Shown: positions 16,731 through 25,890, counted from the stretch's first letter. The stretch is DNA of 64,000 bases from Alkalimarinus sediminis (GCF_026427595.1 NZ_CP101527.1:2575501-2639500), one strand, 5' to 3'. The notes: generated by a model from the sequence alone, not told the origin. Translations and numbers: made by a program.

Positions 16731-17282
16731 TTACCATTGCAGCTCTATCAGGGCTCGTTTTATCTCCGTCTCTAAGATTATTTCTACACCATTCTGGCCA
16801 ACAGGTCCGTATTCTGTTTCTTTTATCAACATCGAGATCATGGGGTCTCGACCGTTATGATGCGAAGGAGGCATATAAGCAAGCTCATCACACAGGCACC
16901 TGGCGATAGCGGCATAGATGAAATAAACATCAGTAGTGTTTGAACACTGCCCTAGCTTGGCTAACCGCTCCAGACTCAATACCCCTTGGTCAGCCTGATA
17001 GTGGTGCCTCAACATACTGATGGTTCGAGGTTCCAAGTAGGCCTTTATCTCCTCCAACCCAGACTTGAGTTCTTCGAACAACACTGGTGCAGCCCCTCGG
17101 TGTTGGCATTTCTTCTCTATATCGTTATCTACAATAAGCCGAAGGTGCTGCTCTGCCTGGGCCCATCCATCGGCCTCACAGTAGGCTACTTGCGTCTTTT
17201 TATTAAATACCTTGCCGACACAAACATCGCCTTCGAAACTTGCGACTAGCGTATGATTACGATAAGTCTCAGAAAACGCCAA
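16731..17282 (-). CDS. Unknown protein with TTG start
   Basis: This 183-residue cytosolic-looking protein is unrecognised. The start is TTG at 17282, set by a near-perfect AAGGAGG ribosome site 7 bases upstream; the next in-frame Met is at about residue 88 and would remove half the protein. There are Cys residues at CVGKV, CEAD and CQHRG and a second half rich in helices. No signal peptide or membrane segment. It lies just upstream of hdfR on the same strand. No function is suggested. Confidence 0.65.
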   Translation of the reverse strand: MAFSETYRNHTLVASFEGDVCVGKVFNKKTQVAYCEADGWAQAEQHLRLIVDNDIEKKCQHRGAAPVLFEELKSGLEEIKAYLEPRTISMLRHHYQADQGVLSLERLAKLGQCSNTTDVYFIYAAIARCLCDELAYMPPSHHNGRDPMISMLIKETEYGPVGQNGVEIILETEIKRALIELQW

Positions 17283-17533
17283 ACTACTAACCTCCTTTGC
17301 CGAAACCTGGCAATTAACATAGCCAGGGCGCGCTCAATAAATAGCCTACAGAATCTATTAACAGCTTATTTTCGCTCTCTTCTTATAAGATACCAATCAA
17401 CTTTTCTTTGTCGTAACCACAAATAGAATTTGTTTTACCGCTTAACATTTCTAACGCAGAATGCCGGCCTCATCCATGATCTAAATCGTTAGTATCAAGC
17501 GAGTTTAATAACCTATTCTTTAAGGCCACCAAA

Positions 17534-18439
17534 ATGAAAATTGCCATCCTATCTCGTAACCCCAATTTATACTCGACTCGCCGTTTAAAAGAAGCAGGCG
17601 AACGTATGGGGCATTCGGTGGATGTTATCGATACCATGCACTGCTATATGGATATCACCAGCAGTCGCCCTTCAGTCAGGTACAAAGGTGCACCTTTACC
17701 GAAGTATGATGCAGTGATTCCAAGAATTGGTGCTTCCGTTACGTTTTATGGCACAGCGGTGGTTAGGCAGTTTGAAATGATGGGTACATTTAGCATCAAT
17801 GAATCTGTCGCTATCAGCCGCTCGAGAGACAAGTTACGTTCTTTACAACTCCTCTCTCGTAAAGGAATCGGCTTACCGCGCACAGGCTTTGCTCATCACC
17901 CTGACAAAATCAGCGATTTGCTGAAAAACGTCGGTGGTGCACCTGTGGTGATTAAACTGCTAGAAGGTACTCAGGGCATTGGTGTAGTGTTAGCTGATAC
18001 GACAAAAGCCGCAGAGAGTATTATCGAAGCATTTATGGGCCTAAAAGCTAACATTTTGGTGCAAGAGTATATTAAGGAAGCTGGCGGCGCCGATATTCGT
18101 TGCTTGGTGATTGGCGACAAAGTCGTAGCAGCGATGAAACGTCAGGCAGCAGAGGGTGAATTTAGATCTAACCTTCATAGAGGAGGCTCTGCAGAGTTGG
18201 TTCGCTTGTCTCCGGCAGAACGCAAAACCGCGATTGCCGCGGCCAAAACAATGGGCTTGGGTATGTCTGGTGTAGATATTCTAAGATCCAAAAATGGCCC
18301 TGTCGTGATGGAAGTGAACTCATCACCAGGGCTAGAAGGTATTGAGTTAGCCACGGGAAAAGATGTCGCTTCGTTAATCTTCTCCTATATTGAAAAGACC
18401 GCTAAACCAAACAGCACCCGCACCAAGGGTAAGGGATAA
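17534..18439 (+). CDS. rimK: RimK-type alpha-L-glutamate ligase (copy 1)
   Basis: This 301-residue ATP-grasp ligase has the RimK N-terminal domain ([20 protein letters not shown]), ATP-binding [18 protein letters not shown], and metal-binding [13 protein letters not shown]. Its length equals E. coli RimK, which adds glutamates to the C-terminus of ribosomal protein S6. The next two genes (M14 deacylase, RimB-like protease) form the usual RimK neighbourhood, with gaps of 11 and 4 bases, so a three-gene operon is likely. A second RimK at 46182-47396 carries an extra C-terminal domain. Confidence 0.92.
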   Translation: MKIAILSRNPNLYSTRRLKEAGERMGHSVDVIDTMHCYMDITSSRPSVRYKGAPLPKYDAVIPRIGASVTFYGTAVVRQFEMMGTFSINESVAISRSRDKLRSLQLLSRKGIGLPRTGFAHHPDKISDLLKNVGGAPVVIKLLEGTQGIGVVLADTTKAAESIIEAFMGLKANILVQEYIKEAGGADIRCLVIGDKVVAAMKRQAAEGEFRSNLHRGGSAELVRLSPAERKTAIAAAKTMGLGMSGVDILRSKNGPVVMEVNSSPGLEGIELATGKDVASLIFSYIEKTAKPNSTRTKGKG

Positions 18440-18450
18440 AGGACACATAG

Positions 18451-19497
18451 ATGGCAGATATACTGGAAATAGCAGGCGTATCAATCAAACCTGGCGAAAC
18501 CAAACGGATAGAGCTTGAAACAGTGAAGCTATACACTGATACCAGTATGTCTATCCCGGTATTTGTTAAACGAGGAAAAAAAGCCGGCCCAGTTTTATTT
18601 GTAAGCGCAGCTATTCATGGCGATGAGCTAAATGGCATTGAGATTATCAGCCGGCTGATCAACAGCAAACAGATAAACTCAATTAAAGGCACCTTGATTG
18701 CGGTCCCTTTCGTGAATGGCTATGGTGTGCTTAACCAGAGTCGTTACTTGCCTGACCGTAGGGATCTTAACCGCTCCTTTCCGGGCTCTAAGAGAGGGTC
18801 TTTGGCTGGGCGAATGGCACACTTATTTCTTAATGAAATCGTTGCCAAATGTGACTATGGTATCGACCTTCACACAGGGGCGATTCACCGCAGTAATTTG
18901 CCTCAAATTCGCGCCAACCTGGACGATGCAGAGACCCTGGGAATGGCCAAGGCATTCGGCTTACCCGTATTAATCAACTCTAACCTCAGAGATGGTTCTT
19001 TGAGAGAAAGTGCGGACTCATTGGGCGTTCGCATTTTGCTATATGAAGCCGGCGAAGCATTAAGGTTTGATGAGCTATCGATTAGAGCCGGGTTCAGGGG
19101 TATTATCAATGTCATGCGTCACCTAAAGCTATTGCCTCCGAGCCGCTCGAAAAAAACACCCATTGAGCCCTTTGTAGCAAGACAGAGTGGCTGGGTAAGA
19201 GCAACGGATAGTGGCTTTGTAAGCCATAAACGACAACTGGGTGATCACGTAGCAAAAGGAGACCTGCTTGCAACCATTAAAGACCCCTTTGGTGCCATAC
19301 TCGATAGCGTAGTTAGTAATGCTGAAGGGATCATTATTGGTAAGCAGAATATTCCGTTGGCCCAAGAAGGTGAAGCCATGTACCACATCGCTTACTTCAA
19401 AAAGCCGGACGATGTTGTAGAAAACCTGGAAATCATGCATGAAAACCTAGTACCCGAAGATACAATGGGGAAGGCTGAATACACAGAAAGGTCATAA
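18451..19497 (+). CDS. M14-type succinylglutamate desuccinylase/aspartoacylase family protein
   Basis: This 348-residue zinc carboxypeptidase-fold enzyme has metal ligands in AAIHGDELNGIEI (His and Glu) and DLHTGAI (His); RDLNRSFPG is also present. The last ~100 residues form a beta-rich barrel-like domain usual for this subgroup. It is encoded between rimK and the RimB-like gene with very short gaps, so a role in removing or processing glutamyl tags is plausible. AstE itself can be excluded because no arginine succinyltransferase genes are nearby. Substrate unknown. Confidence 0.85.
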   Translation: MADILEIAGVSIKPGETKRIELETVKLYTDTSMSIPVFVKRGKKAGPVLFVSAAIHGDELNGIEIISRLINSKQINSIKGTLIAVPFVNGYGVLNQSRYLPDRRDLNRSFPGSKRGSLAGRMAHLFLNEIVAKCDYGIDLHTGAIHRSNLPQIRANLDDAETLGMAKAFGLPVLINSNLRDGSLRESADSLGVRILLYEAGEALRFDELSIRAGFRGIINVMRHLKLLPPSRSKKTPIEPFVARQSGWVRATDSGFVSHKRQLGDHVAKGDLLATIKDPFGAILDSVVSNAEGIIIGKQNIPLAQEGEAMYHIAYFKKPDDVVENLEIMHENLVPEDTMGKAEYTERS

Positions 19498-19501
19498 ATA
19501 G

Positions 19502-19942
19502 ATGAGAAAAATTGATGGCAAATTACTGGTAGGTGCAATCGAGGAGTGTGACCTACCAGGGTTAAAAATCGAAGCACTCAACATGCGAGTGGATACCGGA
19601 GCACAAACCTCCTCTATTCATGTTGATAACATTGAAGAGTTCGAACAAGATAATGAGCTCTGGGTACGTTTTGATATCCACCCCGATATCCATAACGTTT
19701 CTACCATTGTCCAGCGACAAGCCAAGGTAAAAGCACAGCGCCATGTTAAAAGCTCCAATGCCACGCGCCAACGACGATACGTAATCGACACAAAAATAAA
19801 ACTCGGCGATGCAGAGTGGCTTATTGAGTTAACGCTCACCGATCGTTCAGCGATGTCGTACTTAATGCTTCTGGGTCGTCAGGCAATGGAAGGTCGACTG
19901 TTGGTTGATCCAGCACAAGAGTATTTGCTTACGAAAGAGTAA
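19502..19942 (+). CDS. rimB: RimB-like retropepsin-type protease (copy 1)
   Basis: This 146-residue protein belongs to the family long annotated as ATP-dependent zinc protease (PF05618). In Pseudomonas the member encoded with RimK is RimB, a small retropepsin-like aspartyl protease that trims glutamates from S6. The catalytic motif here is VDTGAQTSS with Asp31, and MLLGRQAM near the C-terminus is also family-typical. It starts 4 bases after the M14 gene. No zinc-binding HExxH is present, supporting the aspartic-protease view. No signal peptide. Confidence 0.85.
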   Translation: MRKIDGKLLVGAIEECDLPGLKIEALNMRVDTGAQTSSIHVDNIEEFEQDNELWVRFDIHPDIHNVSTIVQRQAKVKAQRHVKSSNATRQRRYVIDTKIKLGDAEWLIELTLTDRSAMSYLMLLGRQAMEGRLLVDPAQEYLLTKE

Positions 19943-20095
19943 TGACCCGCTTAAAACCCGTACTAATAGATGCGGGTTAATAGACATAGCATCGCCTGAA
20001 CGCTATGGTTCAGTTATGATAGTCGGTTTAACAGGGTTAAGCCGATTGACGGGTAGTTAACCTTTAACGCAGTTGCACAAGATATTTGTTTACTT

Positions 20096-21109
20096 ATGAA
20101 CCATCCTCGATTCACATTTGGACTAGCCTTAGCACTATTAACGTCTGCCTCCCTTTGTCATGGTAAGGAGTTTCCCTGGAGCCAACAGAGCGACATTATT
20201 GGCGAACACCAGGTGATTACGGCAAAGTATGAAGATACGTTATCCGACGTAGGTGAATCTAATAATATTGGTTTTAATGAAATTGTAACTGCCAACCCCG
20301 GCATAGACGCGTGGTTACCCGGAGAAGGGAAGCAGATTGTGGTACCTTCGGAATATATTTTACCCAGTGTTCGCGAAGGTATCGTGATCAACCTTCGAGA
20401 GTACCGTTTATATTACTTCCCAAAAGATGGCGGTAAAGTTATTACCTATCCTGTCGGTATTGGTGCTCAAGAGACTCCGTCTCCTTTAATCGAAACGCAG
20501 GTTAAACTAAAAATTGAGCAGCCGACCTGGTACCCACCAGCATCCGTAAGAGCCGAGTACCTCAAAGAGCATGGCAAAGAGATGCAGAGAGTTTTCCCTC
20601 CGGGACCGAATAACCCATTGGGTCCTTATGCTATCCAGCTCGATATACCCGGGTACTTTTTACATGGCACCAACAAACCCTTTGGTATTGGCACTAAAGT
20701 GAGCCACGGTTGTATTCGGTTATACAACAAAGATATTTCAGAGCTCGTTTACAAAGTGCCTAAAAAAACCCCTGTCAGGTTTATTAAAGAGCCGATTAAA
20801 GTGGGGATGAAAGGCGACCAACTGTATGTTGAGCTGCACCCAGATGAAGCAGACAACATATCCAATAAGAAAATGGTTCAGCAGGTCATACAAAAAACCA
20901 TTCGCTTAGAAAAACAGCACGGCACCGTCATTGATTTAGATATAGTCGCCATTGAGCACGCTATTAATAACCCTATTGGAATACCGCAGAAGATTGGCAT
21001 TAGGGCAGACAAAAAGCTGGCGAAAAGTGGTTTTGATCAAATTAAGAGCAACAAAAAGGCCGACGTTGTTGCCGTCAGCCCTTTGCCTATATCTGACACC
21101 ATTAACTAG
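20096..21109 (+). CDS. L,D-transpeptidase (YkuD/ErfK family) with LysM-like region
   Basis: This 337-residue exported protein has a signal peptide (residues 1-22) and a LysM-like segment around 38-85 (ITAKYEDTLSDVGESNNIG). A YkuD catalytic domain spans about 95-235. His190 and Cys206 in KVSHGCIRLYNKDI are the catalytic residues. It resembles E. coli ErfK/YbiS/YcfS, which link Braun lipoprotein to meso-diaminopimelate of peptidoglycan. An Lpp-like lipoprotein gene lies convergently 100 bases downstream. The Shine-Dalgarno is weak. The ~100 residues after the catalytic domain are of unknown role. Confidence 0.92.
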   Translation: MNHPRFTFGLALALLTSASLCHGKEFPWSQQSDIIGEHQVITAKYEDTLSDVGESNNIGFNEIVTANPGIDAWLPGEGKQIVVPSEYILPSVREGIVINLREYRLYYFPKDGGKVITYPVGIGAQETPSPLIETQVKLKIEQPTWYPPASVRAEYLKEHGKEMQRVFPPGPNNPLGPYAIQLDIPGYFLHGTNKPFGIGTKVSHGCIRLYNKDISELVYKVPKKTPVRFIKEPIKVGMKGDQLYVELHPDEADNISNKKMVQQVIQKTIRLEKQHGTVIDLDIVAIEHAINNPIGIPQKIGIRADKKLAKSGFDQIKSNKKADVVAVSPLPISDTIN

Positions 21110-21119
21110 TGCCAAACTC

Positions 21120-21206
21120 GAGTAGTCTAGACTACTCAGTGATGACTAAGTAGTGAGAACTAAGCAGTAATGACTAAGCAGTAATGACTAAGTAGTAATG
21201 ACCATG
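21120..21206. repeat. 18-bp perfect palindrome and 14-bp tandem repeat
   Basis: GAGTAGTCTAGACTACTC at 21120-21137 is its own reverse complement. It runs into about five 14-bp units of the type CAGTAATGACTAAG starting at 21137, 21151, 21165, 21179 and 21193; the third and fourth are identical. It lies between the convergent L,D-transpeptidase and lpp genes and ends 5 bases before the lpp stop. Confidence 0.8.
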
Positions 21207-21210
21207 GTTA

Positions 21211-21525
21211 TTACTTACTGCTTGCTTTCTTGAGCATACGCTCTGCTTTTTCTGCTGACGCTTCTGCTTTCTTCATCGCTTCTTGAGCCATCATTAACGC
21301 TTCTTCAGCTTTACGATATGCGTCATCCGCTTTACCTTCAGCACTAGTAGCTTTGGTCATCGCTGCGCCTGCGGCTGTTTTAGCAGAACTTGCTGCACTT
21401 TGTGCTTGAGCAGCTTCTTGAGCGGCTGAGTTAAGCGTAGCCTGATCATCTTTTGACAAGCTTGCGCAACCGGTTGCTAGAGCCATTGTAGTTACAGCAC
21501 CTAACGCGACTAATTTTTTCAACAT
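21211..21525 (-). CDS. Lpp/OprI-like alanine-zipper lipoprotein
   Basis: This 104-residue lipoprotein has lipobox ATGC (cleavage before CASLSK). The mature part is almost wholly Ala/Lys/Glu coiled coil (Ala-zipper) ending in KASSK with a C-terminal Lys. That Lys is the residue Braun lipoprotein uses for peptidoglycan attachment. It is similar in style to Pseudomonas OprI but longer (OprI is 83 residues). Beside it is a YkuD transpeptidase of the type that makes this link, so a pair is inferred. Downstream lies the 14-bp tandem repeat. Confidence 0.88.
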   Translation of the reverse strand: MLKKLVALGAVTTMALATGCASLSKDDQATLNSAAQEAAQAQSAASSAKTAAGAAMTKATSAEGKADDAYRKAEEALMMAQEAMKKAEASAEKAERMLKKASSK

Positions 21526-21775
21526 TGTATTACTCCATTATTTAGCGGTATGCTCTTCGATCTTTCCTTCTTTAAAGTCTTACAGATATTTTACCCCCAT
21601 AAGACCCTGAGAATTTTTCTGCCACAAGCGGCTAAATACTTAGTCTAGTCAGTAATTTATAAAAATAAAATCAGTTTTTATATAATTATTTAAGATAGTT
21701 ACACTAATTTGCTTTAAAGAATGGGAGCAAATGATTAAAATTTGCTCCTTTTTTGTTCGAATAGGTCCTATTTTC

Positions 21776-23071
21776 ATGCTAGAAAAACTATTTCAGTTGA
21801 AAGAACACGGCACGGATGTCAAAACAGAGGTTGTCGCAGGTATCACGACATTCCTTACCATGGCTTACATCATTGTCGTGAATCCAGACATTTTGTCTGC
21901 TTCTGGCATGGACTACGGTGCAGTTTTTGCAGCCACTTGTATTGCCGCTGCTATCGGTTCCCTGATCATGGGGCTATTAGCGAACTACCCTATCGCGCTG
22001 GCACCGGGTATGGGACTCAATGCGTTCTTCGCATTTGCAGTTGTTCAGGGTATGGGGCACACCTGGCAAGTCGCTCTGGGTGCTGTATTTTTATCTGGCC
22101 TGATCTTCTTTTTTCTGAGTATATTTAAAGTACGAGAGTGGATCATCAACAGTATTCCACTTTCGCTACGTTTCGGCATATCAGCCGGCATTGGTTTTTT
22201 TCTTGCGCTAATCGCTCTTAAAAACGCGGGTATCGTCGTTGATCACCCTGCTACATTCATCTCGCTAGGCGATGTAATGAGTATTCCAAGCCTGCTCACA
22301 CTTGGGGGCTTCTTCATTATATGTGCGTTGGCTTATAGAAAAGTCACCGGTGCTGTCATGATTGGTATTATCGCCATCACCGTAATTGCATTATTACTCG
22401 GCATGATTGAGTACAAAGGTTTTGTATCTGCACCTCCAAGCTTGGCGCCCACGTTTATGCAGATGGATATTGCCGGTGCGCTTAATGTTGGTTTAGTCAG
22501 TATAGTTTTTGCATTTTTGTTTGTTGATTTGTTCGATACATCAGGTACCTTGATTGGGGCGGCTCACCAAGGAAAGCTGCTAGACAAAGACGGCAAATTA
22601 CCTCGTTTGGGCAAAGCGCTGATGGCTGACAGTGTTGCAACCATGGGTGGTGCTGCATTGGGTACATCGACTACCACTAGTTACATCGAAAGTACCGCTG
22701 GAATTTCTGCGGGTGGCAGAACCGGTTTAACCGCTGTGGTTGTCGCGGCACTGTTTTTGTTATGTCTATTTTTATCCCCTATTGCCTCTATCGTGCCAGC
22801 TTATGCAACAGCACCTGCGCTTCTCTACGTCGCAGTATTGATGGCGAGCGGTTTATCTCACATTGAGTGGGATGATATCACCGAGTCTGCCCCTGCTGTG
22901 CTCACTGCGATTATGATGCCCCTGACATTCTCAATTGCTAATGGTATCGCTATCGGTTTTATCGCCTACACGGCCATCAAACTATGTAGCGGCAAATTTA
23001 GTGCGCTCAACATCAGCCTAATGCTGATTTCAATATTGTTTGTACTCAAGTTTATATTTTTGGGCGCTTAA
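21776..23071 (+). CDS. NCS2/AzgA-type purine (guanine/hypoxanthine) permease
   Basis: Read from the second Met, this is a 431-residue membrane protein with the AzgA-family opening (TEVVAGITTFLTMAYIIVVNP) and about 12 hydrophobic segments. Substrate-site motifs ALAPGMGLNAFFAF and LFDTSGTLIG are present. The family imports guanine, hypoxanthine or adenine with protons. The frame is open to an ATG at 21731 with a GGAG only 3 bases upstream; alignment with family members favours 21776, so the start is uncertain. It lies 12 bases before apt, forming a purine-uptake and salvage pair. Confidence 0.9.
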   Translation: MLEKLFQLKEHGTDVKTEVVAGITTFLTMAYIIVVNPDILSASGMDYGAVFAATCIAAAIGSLIMGLLANYPIALAPGMGLNAFFAFAVVQGMGHTWQVALGAVFLSGLIFFFLSIFKVREWIINSIPLSLRFGISAGIGFFLALIALKNAGIVVDHPATFISLGDVMSIPSLLTLGGFFIICALAYRKVTGAVMIGIIAITVIALLLGMIEYKGFVSAPPSLAPTFMQMDIAGALNVGLVSIVFAFLFVDLFDTSGTLIGAAHQGKLLDKDGKLPRLGKALMADSVATMGGAALGTSTTTSYIESTAGISAGGRTGLTAVVVAALFLLCLFLSPIASIVPAYATAPALLYVAVLMASGLSHIEWDDITESAPAVLTAIMMPLTFSIANGIAIGFIAYTAIKLCSGKFSALNISLMLISILFVLKFIFLGA

Positions 23072-23083
23072 AGAGGTTACCTG

Positions 23084-23662
23084 ATGGATGATCATCTCAA
23101 AGAGAACCATCGCTTAAGTGAGCAATACTTCAGTGATGTAGTAAAAAAAGCCATTAGAACCGTTCCTAACTGGCCAGAAGAAGGGGTGATGTTTCGCGAC
23201 ATCACCACAGCCTTGCAAGATCGTACGGTTTTTCGAAAACTGATTGATGCCTTTATTCATCGCTATCATCACCTATCAATAGACGCGGTAGCCGGTGTTG
23301 ATGCCAGAGGCTTTATCATCGGCTCCGTATTGGCCTATGAGCTCAACGCGAGTTTCGTGCCTATTCGTAAAAAAGGTAAACTGCCATTTGATACCGTATC
23401 TGAGAGCTATGAGCTAGAATACGGTAGGGCAGAAGTCGAGATTCACAAAGACGCTTTTCAACAAGGTGATAAGGTCATATTAGTTGATGATCTAATCGCC
23501 ACGGGAGGCACTCTTTTGGCAGCTTCATCTCTGATTGAAAGACTAGGAGCAGATATAATAGAAGCTGCAGCGATTATTGATCTGCCCGACTTGGGTGGGT
23601 CAAAAAAATTAAGAGATAAAGGGCTAGCGGTCTATAGTGTCTGTGAGTATGCAGACGACTAG
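23084..23662 (+). CDS. apt: Adenine phosphoribosyltransferase
   Basis: This 192-residue type I phosphoribosyltransferase has the PRPP-binding loop [13 protein letters not shown] and the APRT-typical [15 protein letters not shown] and [10 protein letters not shown]. It converts adenine and PRPP to AMP. It is slightly longer than E. coli Apt (183) because of an N-terminal extension of about 15 residues. It starts 12 bases after the purine permease, preceded by GAGG, so uptake and salvage are probably cotranscribed. Cytosolic. Confidence 0.93.
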   Translation: MDDHLKENHRLSEQYFSDVVKKAIRTVPNWPEEGVMFRDITTALQDRTVFRKLIDAFIHRYHHLSIDAVAGVDARGFIIGSVLAYELNASFVPIRKKGKLPFDTVSESYELEYGRAEVEIHKDAFQQGDKVILVDDLIATGGTLLAASSLIERLGADIIEAAAIIDLPDLGGSKKLRDKGLAVYSVCEYADD

Positions 23663-23702
23663 GGCTACTCTTTAGCGATAGCATCGTTAAGCAGCCTGCC
23701 AT

Positions 23703-23760
23703 CTAGGTTAAAAGTCCTCAAAAACAACAACCTAGGTTAAAAGTCTTCAAAAACAACAAT
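23703..23760. repeat. 29-bp direct tandem duplication
   Basis: Two adjacent 29-bp copies beginning CTAGGTTAAAAGTC (23703 and 23732), differing at two positions (an internal c/t and the last base). They lie 17 bases before the start of the beta-barrel gene, so they are part of its leader. Confidence 0.8.
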
Positions 23761-23777
23761 GATTAAGGACAAGCGAT

Positions 23778-24332
23778 ATGAAACGAGTTATTTGGACCCT
23801 AACAACCCTACTACTGCTCTCGGTAAACACGGCCACTGCTGAACCAGAAAAAAAGTTCTCGACCTTAGGCACCTATTTTGGGATAGCCCAAGGTTGGATG
23901 GAGGTTGAAGAGAATAATCTAAATAACGACTTTCAAATGTATACCTTTGACCTAATAGGCGGTGCTACATTTCATCCAAATATGGGCATTGAAGGGCGCT
24001 TAGGTTTTGGTGGCAATGACACAACCGGTGGTAAGACCTACTCACTAGATCATTACGTCTCATTCTACTTTAAGCCTCAATATACATTTGGCAGGCTCAA
24101 CACCTACGCGCTGTTAGGGACTAGCTTTGTTGCTTCAGAAACCTCGCAGATCGTTTGTGGCTTTTTATGCGTACAGTCAAAAAATGAGTACTCTGAATTT
24201 TCTTTGTCCTACGGAGCAGGAGCCATCTACTACTTTGATATGCTTATGGTTGGTTTAGAGTACGTAAAAGTACTTGATAAAGACCGCGTAGACATTGACC
24301 GTGGCGGATTGTTGTTTGGTTTTGTATTTTAA
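23778..24332 (+). CDS. Small outer-membrane beta-barrel protein
   Basis: This 184-residue protein has a signal peptide (MKRVIWTLTTLLLLSVNTATA) and alternating hydrophobic/polar strands, ending in GLLFGFVF with a C-terminal Phe. That is the usual outer-membrane assembly signature. Size suggests an 8-stranded barrel of the OmpA/OmpX/OmpW-like type. Two Cys (IVCGFLC) lie in a probable loop around residue 130. The leader carries a 29-bp duplication and the region after the stop holds a minisatellite. Ligand or role unknown. Confidence 0.82.
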   Translation: MKRVIWTLTTLLLLSVNTATAEPEKKFSTLGTYFGIAQGWMEVEENNLNNDFQMYTFDLIGGATFHPNMGIEGRLGFGGNDTTGGKTYSLDHYVSFYFKPQYTFGRLNTYALLGTSFVASETSQIVCGFLCVQSKNEYSEFSLSYGAGAIYYFDMLMVGLEYVKVLDKDRVDIDRGGLLFGFVF

Positions 24333-24350
24333 ACCAACAACCTGAAATGG

Positions 24351-24370
24351 ATTCCCGCCTTCGCGGGAAT
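24351..24370. repeat. ATTCCCGC-type palindromic repeat, intact copy
   Basis: ATTCCCGCCTTCGCGGGAAT has perfect 8-bp arms with a CTTC centre. The same unit occurs inverted at 57728-57747. It resembles the widespread dRS3-like short repeats of proteobacteria. It appears to have seeded the adjacent 25-bp array. Confidence 0.85.
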
Positions 24371-24637
24371 GACCACAAAAGGGCTTCGTGGGAGTGACAA
24401 CTAGGAGGCTTCGCGGGAATGGCAGCTAAGGAGCTTTGCGGAAATGACCACTAAAGAACTTCGCGGGAGTGACAACTAGGGGGCCTCGCGGGAATGGCAG
24501 CTAAGGAGCTTTGCGGAAATGACCACTAAAGAGCTTTGCGGGAGTGACAACTAGGGGGCCTCGCGGGAATGGCCGCTAGGGAGCTTTGCGGAAATGACCG
24601 CTAAAGAGCCTCGCGGCGGCCTGACTCTTAGCTTACT
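24363..24637. repeat. 25-bp minisatellite with 75-bp higher-order repeat
   Basis: The GCGG/GTGG core recurs at 24363, 24388, 24413, 24438, 24463, 24488, 24513, 24538, 24563, 24588 and 24613, exactly 25 bases apart each time. Three unit types recur in fixed order (gcgggaatggcagctaagga; gcggaaatgaccactaaaga; gcgggagtgacaactagggg), so the array repeats with a 75-bp period. It occupies most of the 340-base gap between the beta-barrel gene and zntB. No gene is present. Confidence 0.93.
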
Positions 24638-24672
24638 TGCTGTCATATACTCCCTCAGAACACCCCCTCCTC

Positions 24673-25656
24673 CTAAAACCATCGCTTAACTTTAAATAAC
24701 CAAACTTGCAGACTCACTATCACCACTAGAAATAGTATAAACAGCATAAATGAATTTGGATTTTCTGCTCCTGGAATCCCGCCCACATTTATACCTAAAA
24801 GCCCGGTAAAAAATCCCAAAGGCAAAAAGATAGCTGCGACGATAGACAACACATACATTCGATTGTTGAGCTGCTCGGAAAGTCGGTTAACTAACTCTTC
24901 TTGGGTGACCGCAGCTCTGTCTCGAACTGAATCAAGGTCTTCGATATAGCGAATCAGATGGTCAGTGGTTTCACGCAATCTAACATGATCGTCTGTAGAA
25001 AACAGAGTCATTCGATCACTCTGCAACTGTAGCATCGCCTCTCGCTGTGGCGCCAAATAACGTCTAAGTGAAATTGCCTGCCGCCTTAAGTCTGCAATCT
25101 CACTACGCAGTGAGTAGGACTCTGCGGTTAGCACTGCCTCTTCTATCTCTGCGACCTTATCTTCAGTCTCTTGAATAGTCTCCTGCATTCTGGCAATCAG
25201 ACGATTCGCCAGTGTTGCAACAAACTCTCCCGGGGTTTCTGGTCCTTCATTAGCATCTATAAGCGCCACAATATCTTGCGCCGACAGTAATGGCCGCTTG
25301 CGAGTGCTGATCACACGTTTTTCATCAATCCACACCCGTATTGCAACCATATCTTCAGGGTTAGAGCCTGAGGTAAGGTTTACACCTCTAAGTGACAGCA
25401 GCACCCCACCCTTTAATAGCGTTGCCCGAGGCCGAGTTTCTTCGCTTAACAGAGCATCAATCACGACTGGCTCCAATTCACTTTTTTGTTCTATCCAAGC
25501 CCTGGCATCAGGGTGAGTGTAATCAAAGTGAAGCCAGCTGCACTCATCACGAGAAATACCTTCGGCTAAATCATCTACAGAGATGGCGACGCCCTTACGT
25601 GAGCCACTTAACATATACCCATAAATCAATGCGTTCTTATCCAATCTGAACCTCAT
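24673..25656 (-). CDS. zntB: CorA-family zinc transporter ZntB
   Basis: This protein of about 327 residues has a large N-terminal cytosolic domain, long helices, and two C-terminal membrane segments. The pore signature reads GINVGGIPG (GIN at about 290-292 in the longer reading), the ZntB variant of the CorA GMN motif. ZntB moves Zn2+ (reported as proton-coupled uptake). The ORF opens at a TTG (25662), but the ATG two codons later (25656) is the likely start. It is the first of several divalent-cation families across 24.7-34 kb. CorA proper is a less likely alternative. Confidence 0.88.
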   Translation of the reverse strand: MRFRLDKNALIYGYMLSGSRKGVAISVDDLAEGISRDECSWLHFDYTHPDARAWIEQKSELEPVVIDALLSEETRPRATLLKGGVLLSLRGVNLTSGSNPEDMVAIRVWIDEKRVISTRKRPLLSAQDIVALIDANEGPETPGEFVATLANRLIARMQETIQETEDKVAEIEEAVLTAESYSLRSEIADLRRQAISLRRYLAPQREAMLQLQSDRMTLFSTDDHVRLRETTDHLIRYIEDLDSVRDRAAVTQEELVNRLSEQLNNRMYVLSIVAAIFLPLGFFTGLLGINVGGIPGAENPNSFMLFILFLVVIVSLQVWLFKVKRWF

Positions 25657-25890
25657 TCTCAATCTATAAACAAATACGGTCTGACATACACGTGCTTATA
25701 ACCGTCACTCAATTAGAAACAGAGCCAAATGAGGGTTAATTGCATCCTTAAGACGCGTAAGAGTATAGCCAATTAGAGTCAAGGAACACGTTTTAATAGT
25801 TAATTGTTCTAACTAACAAAAAATAAAATACGATTCATTGCCTAAACTTTAGTCACTAGGTTACTTGAACCTATTTTAGGAGCTAATAAA

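Noticed and set aside
24363-24637. CRISPR array
   Set aside because: Units are contiguous with no spacers and are not unique between repeats; it is a minisatellite.
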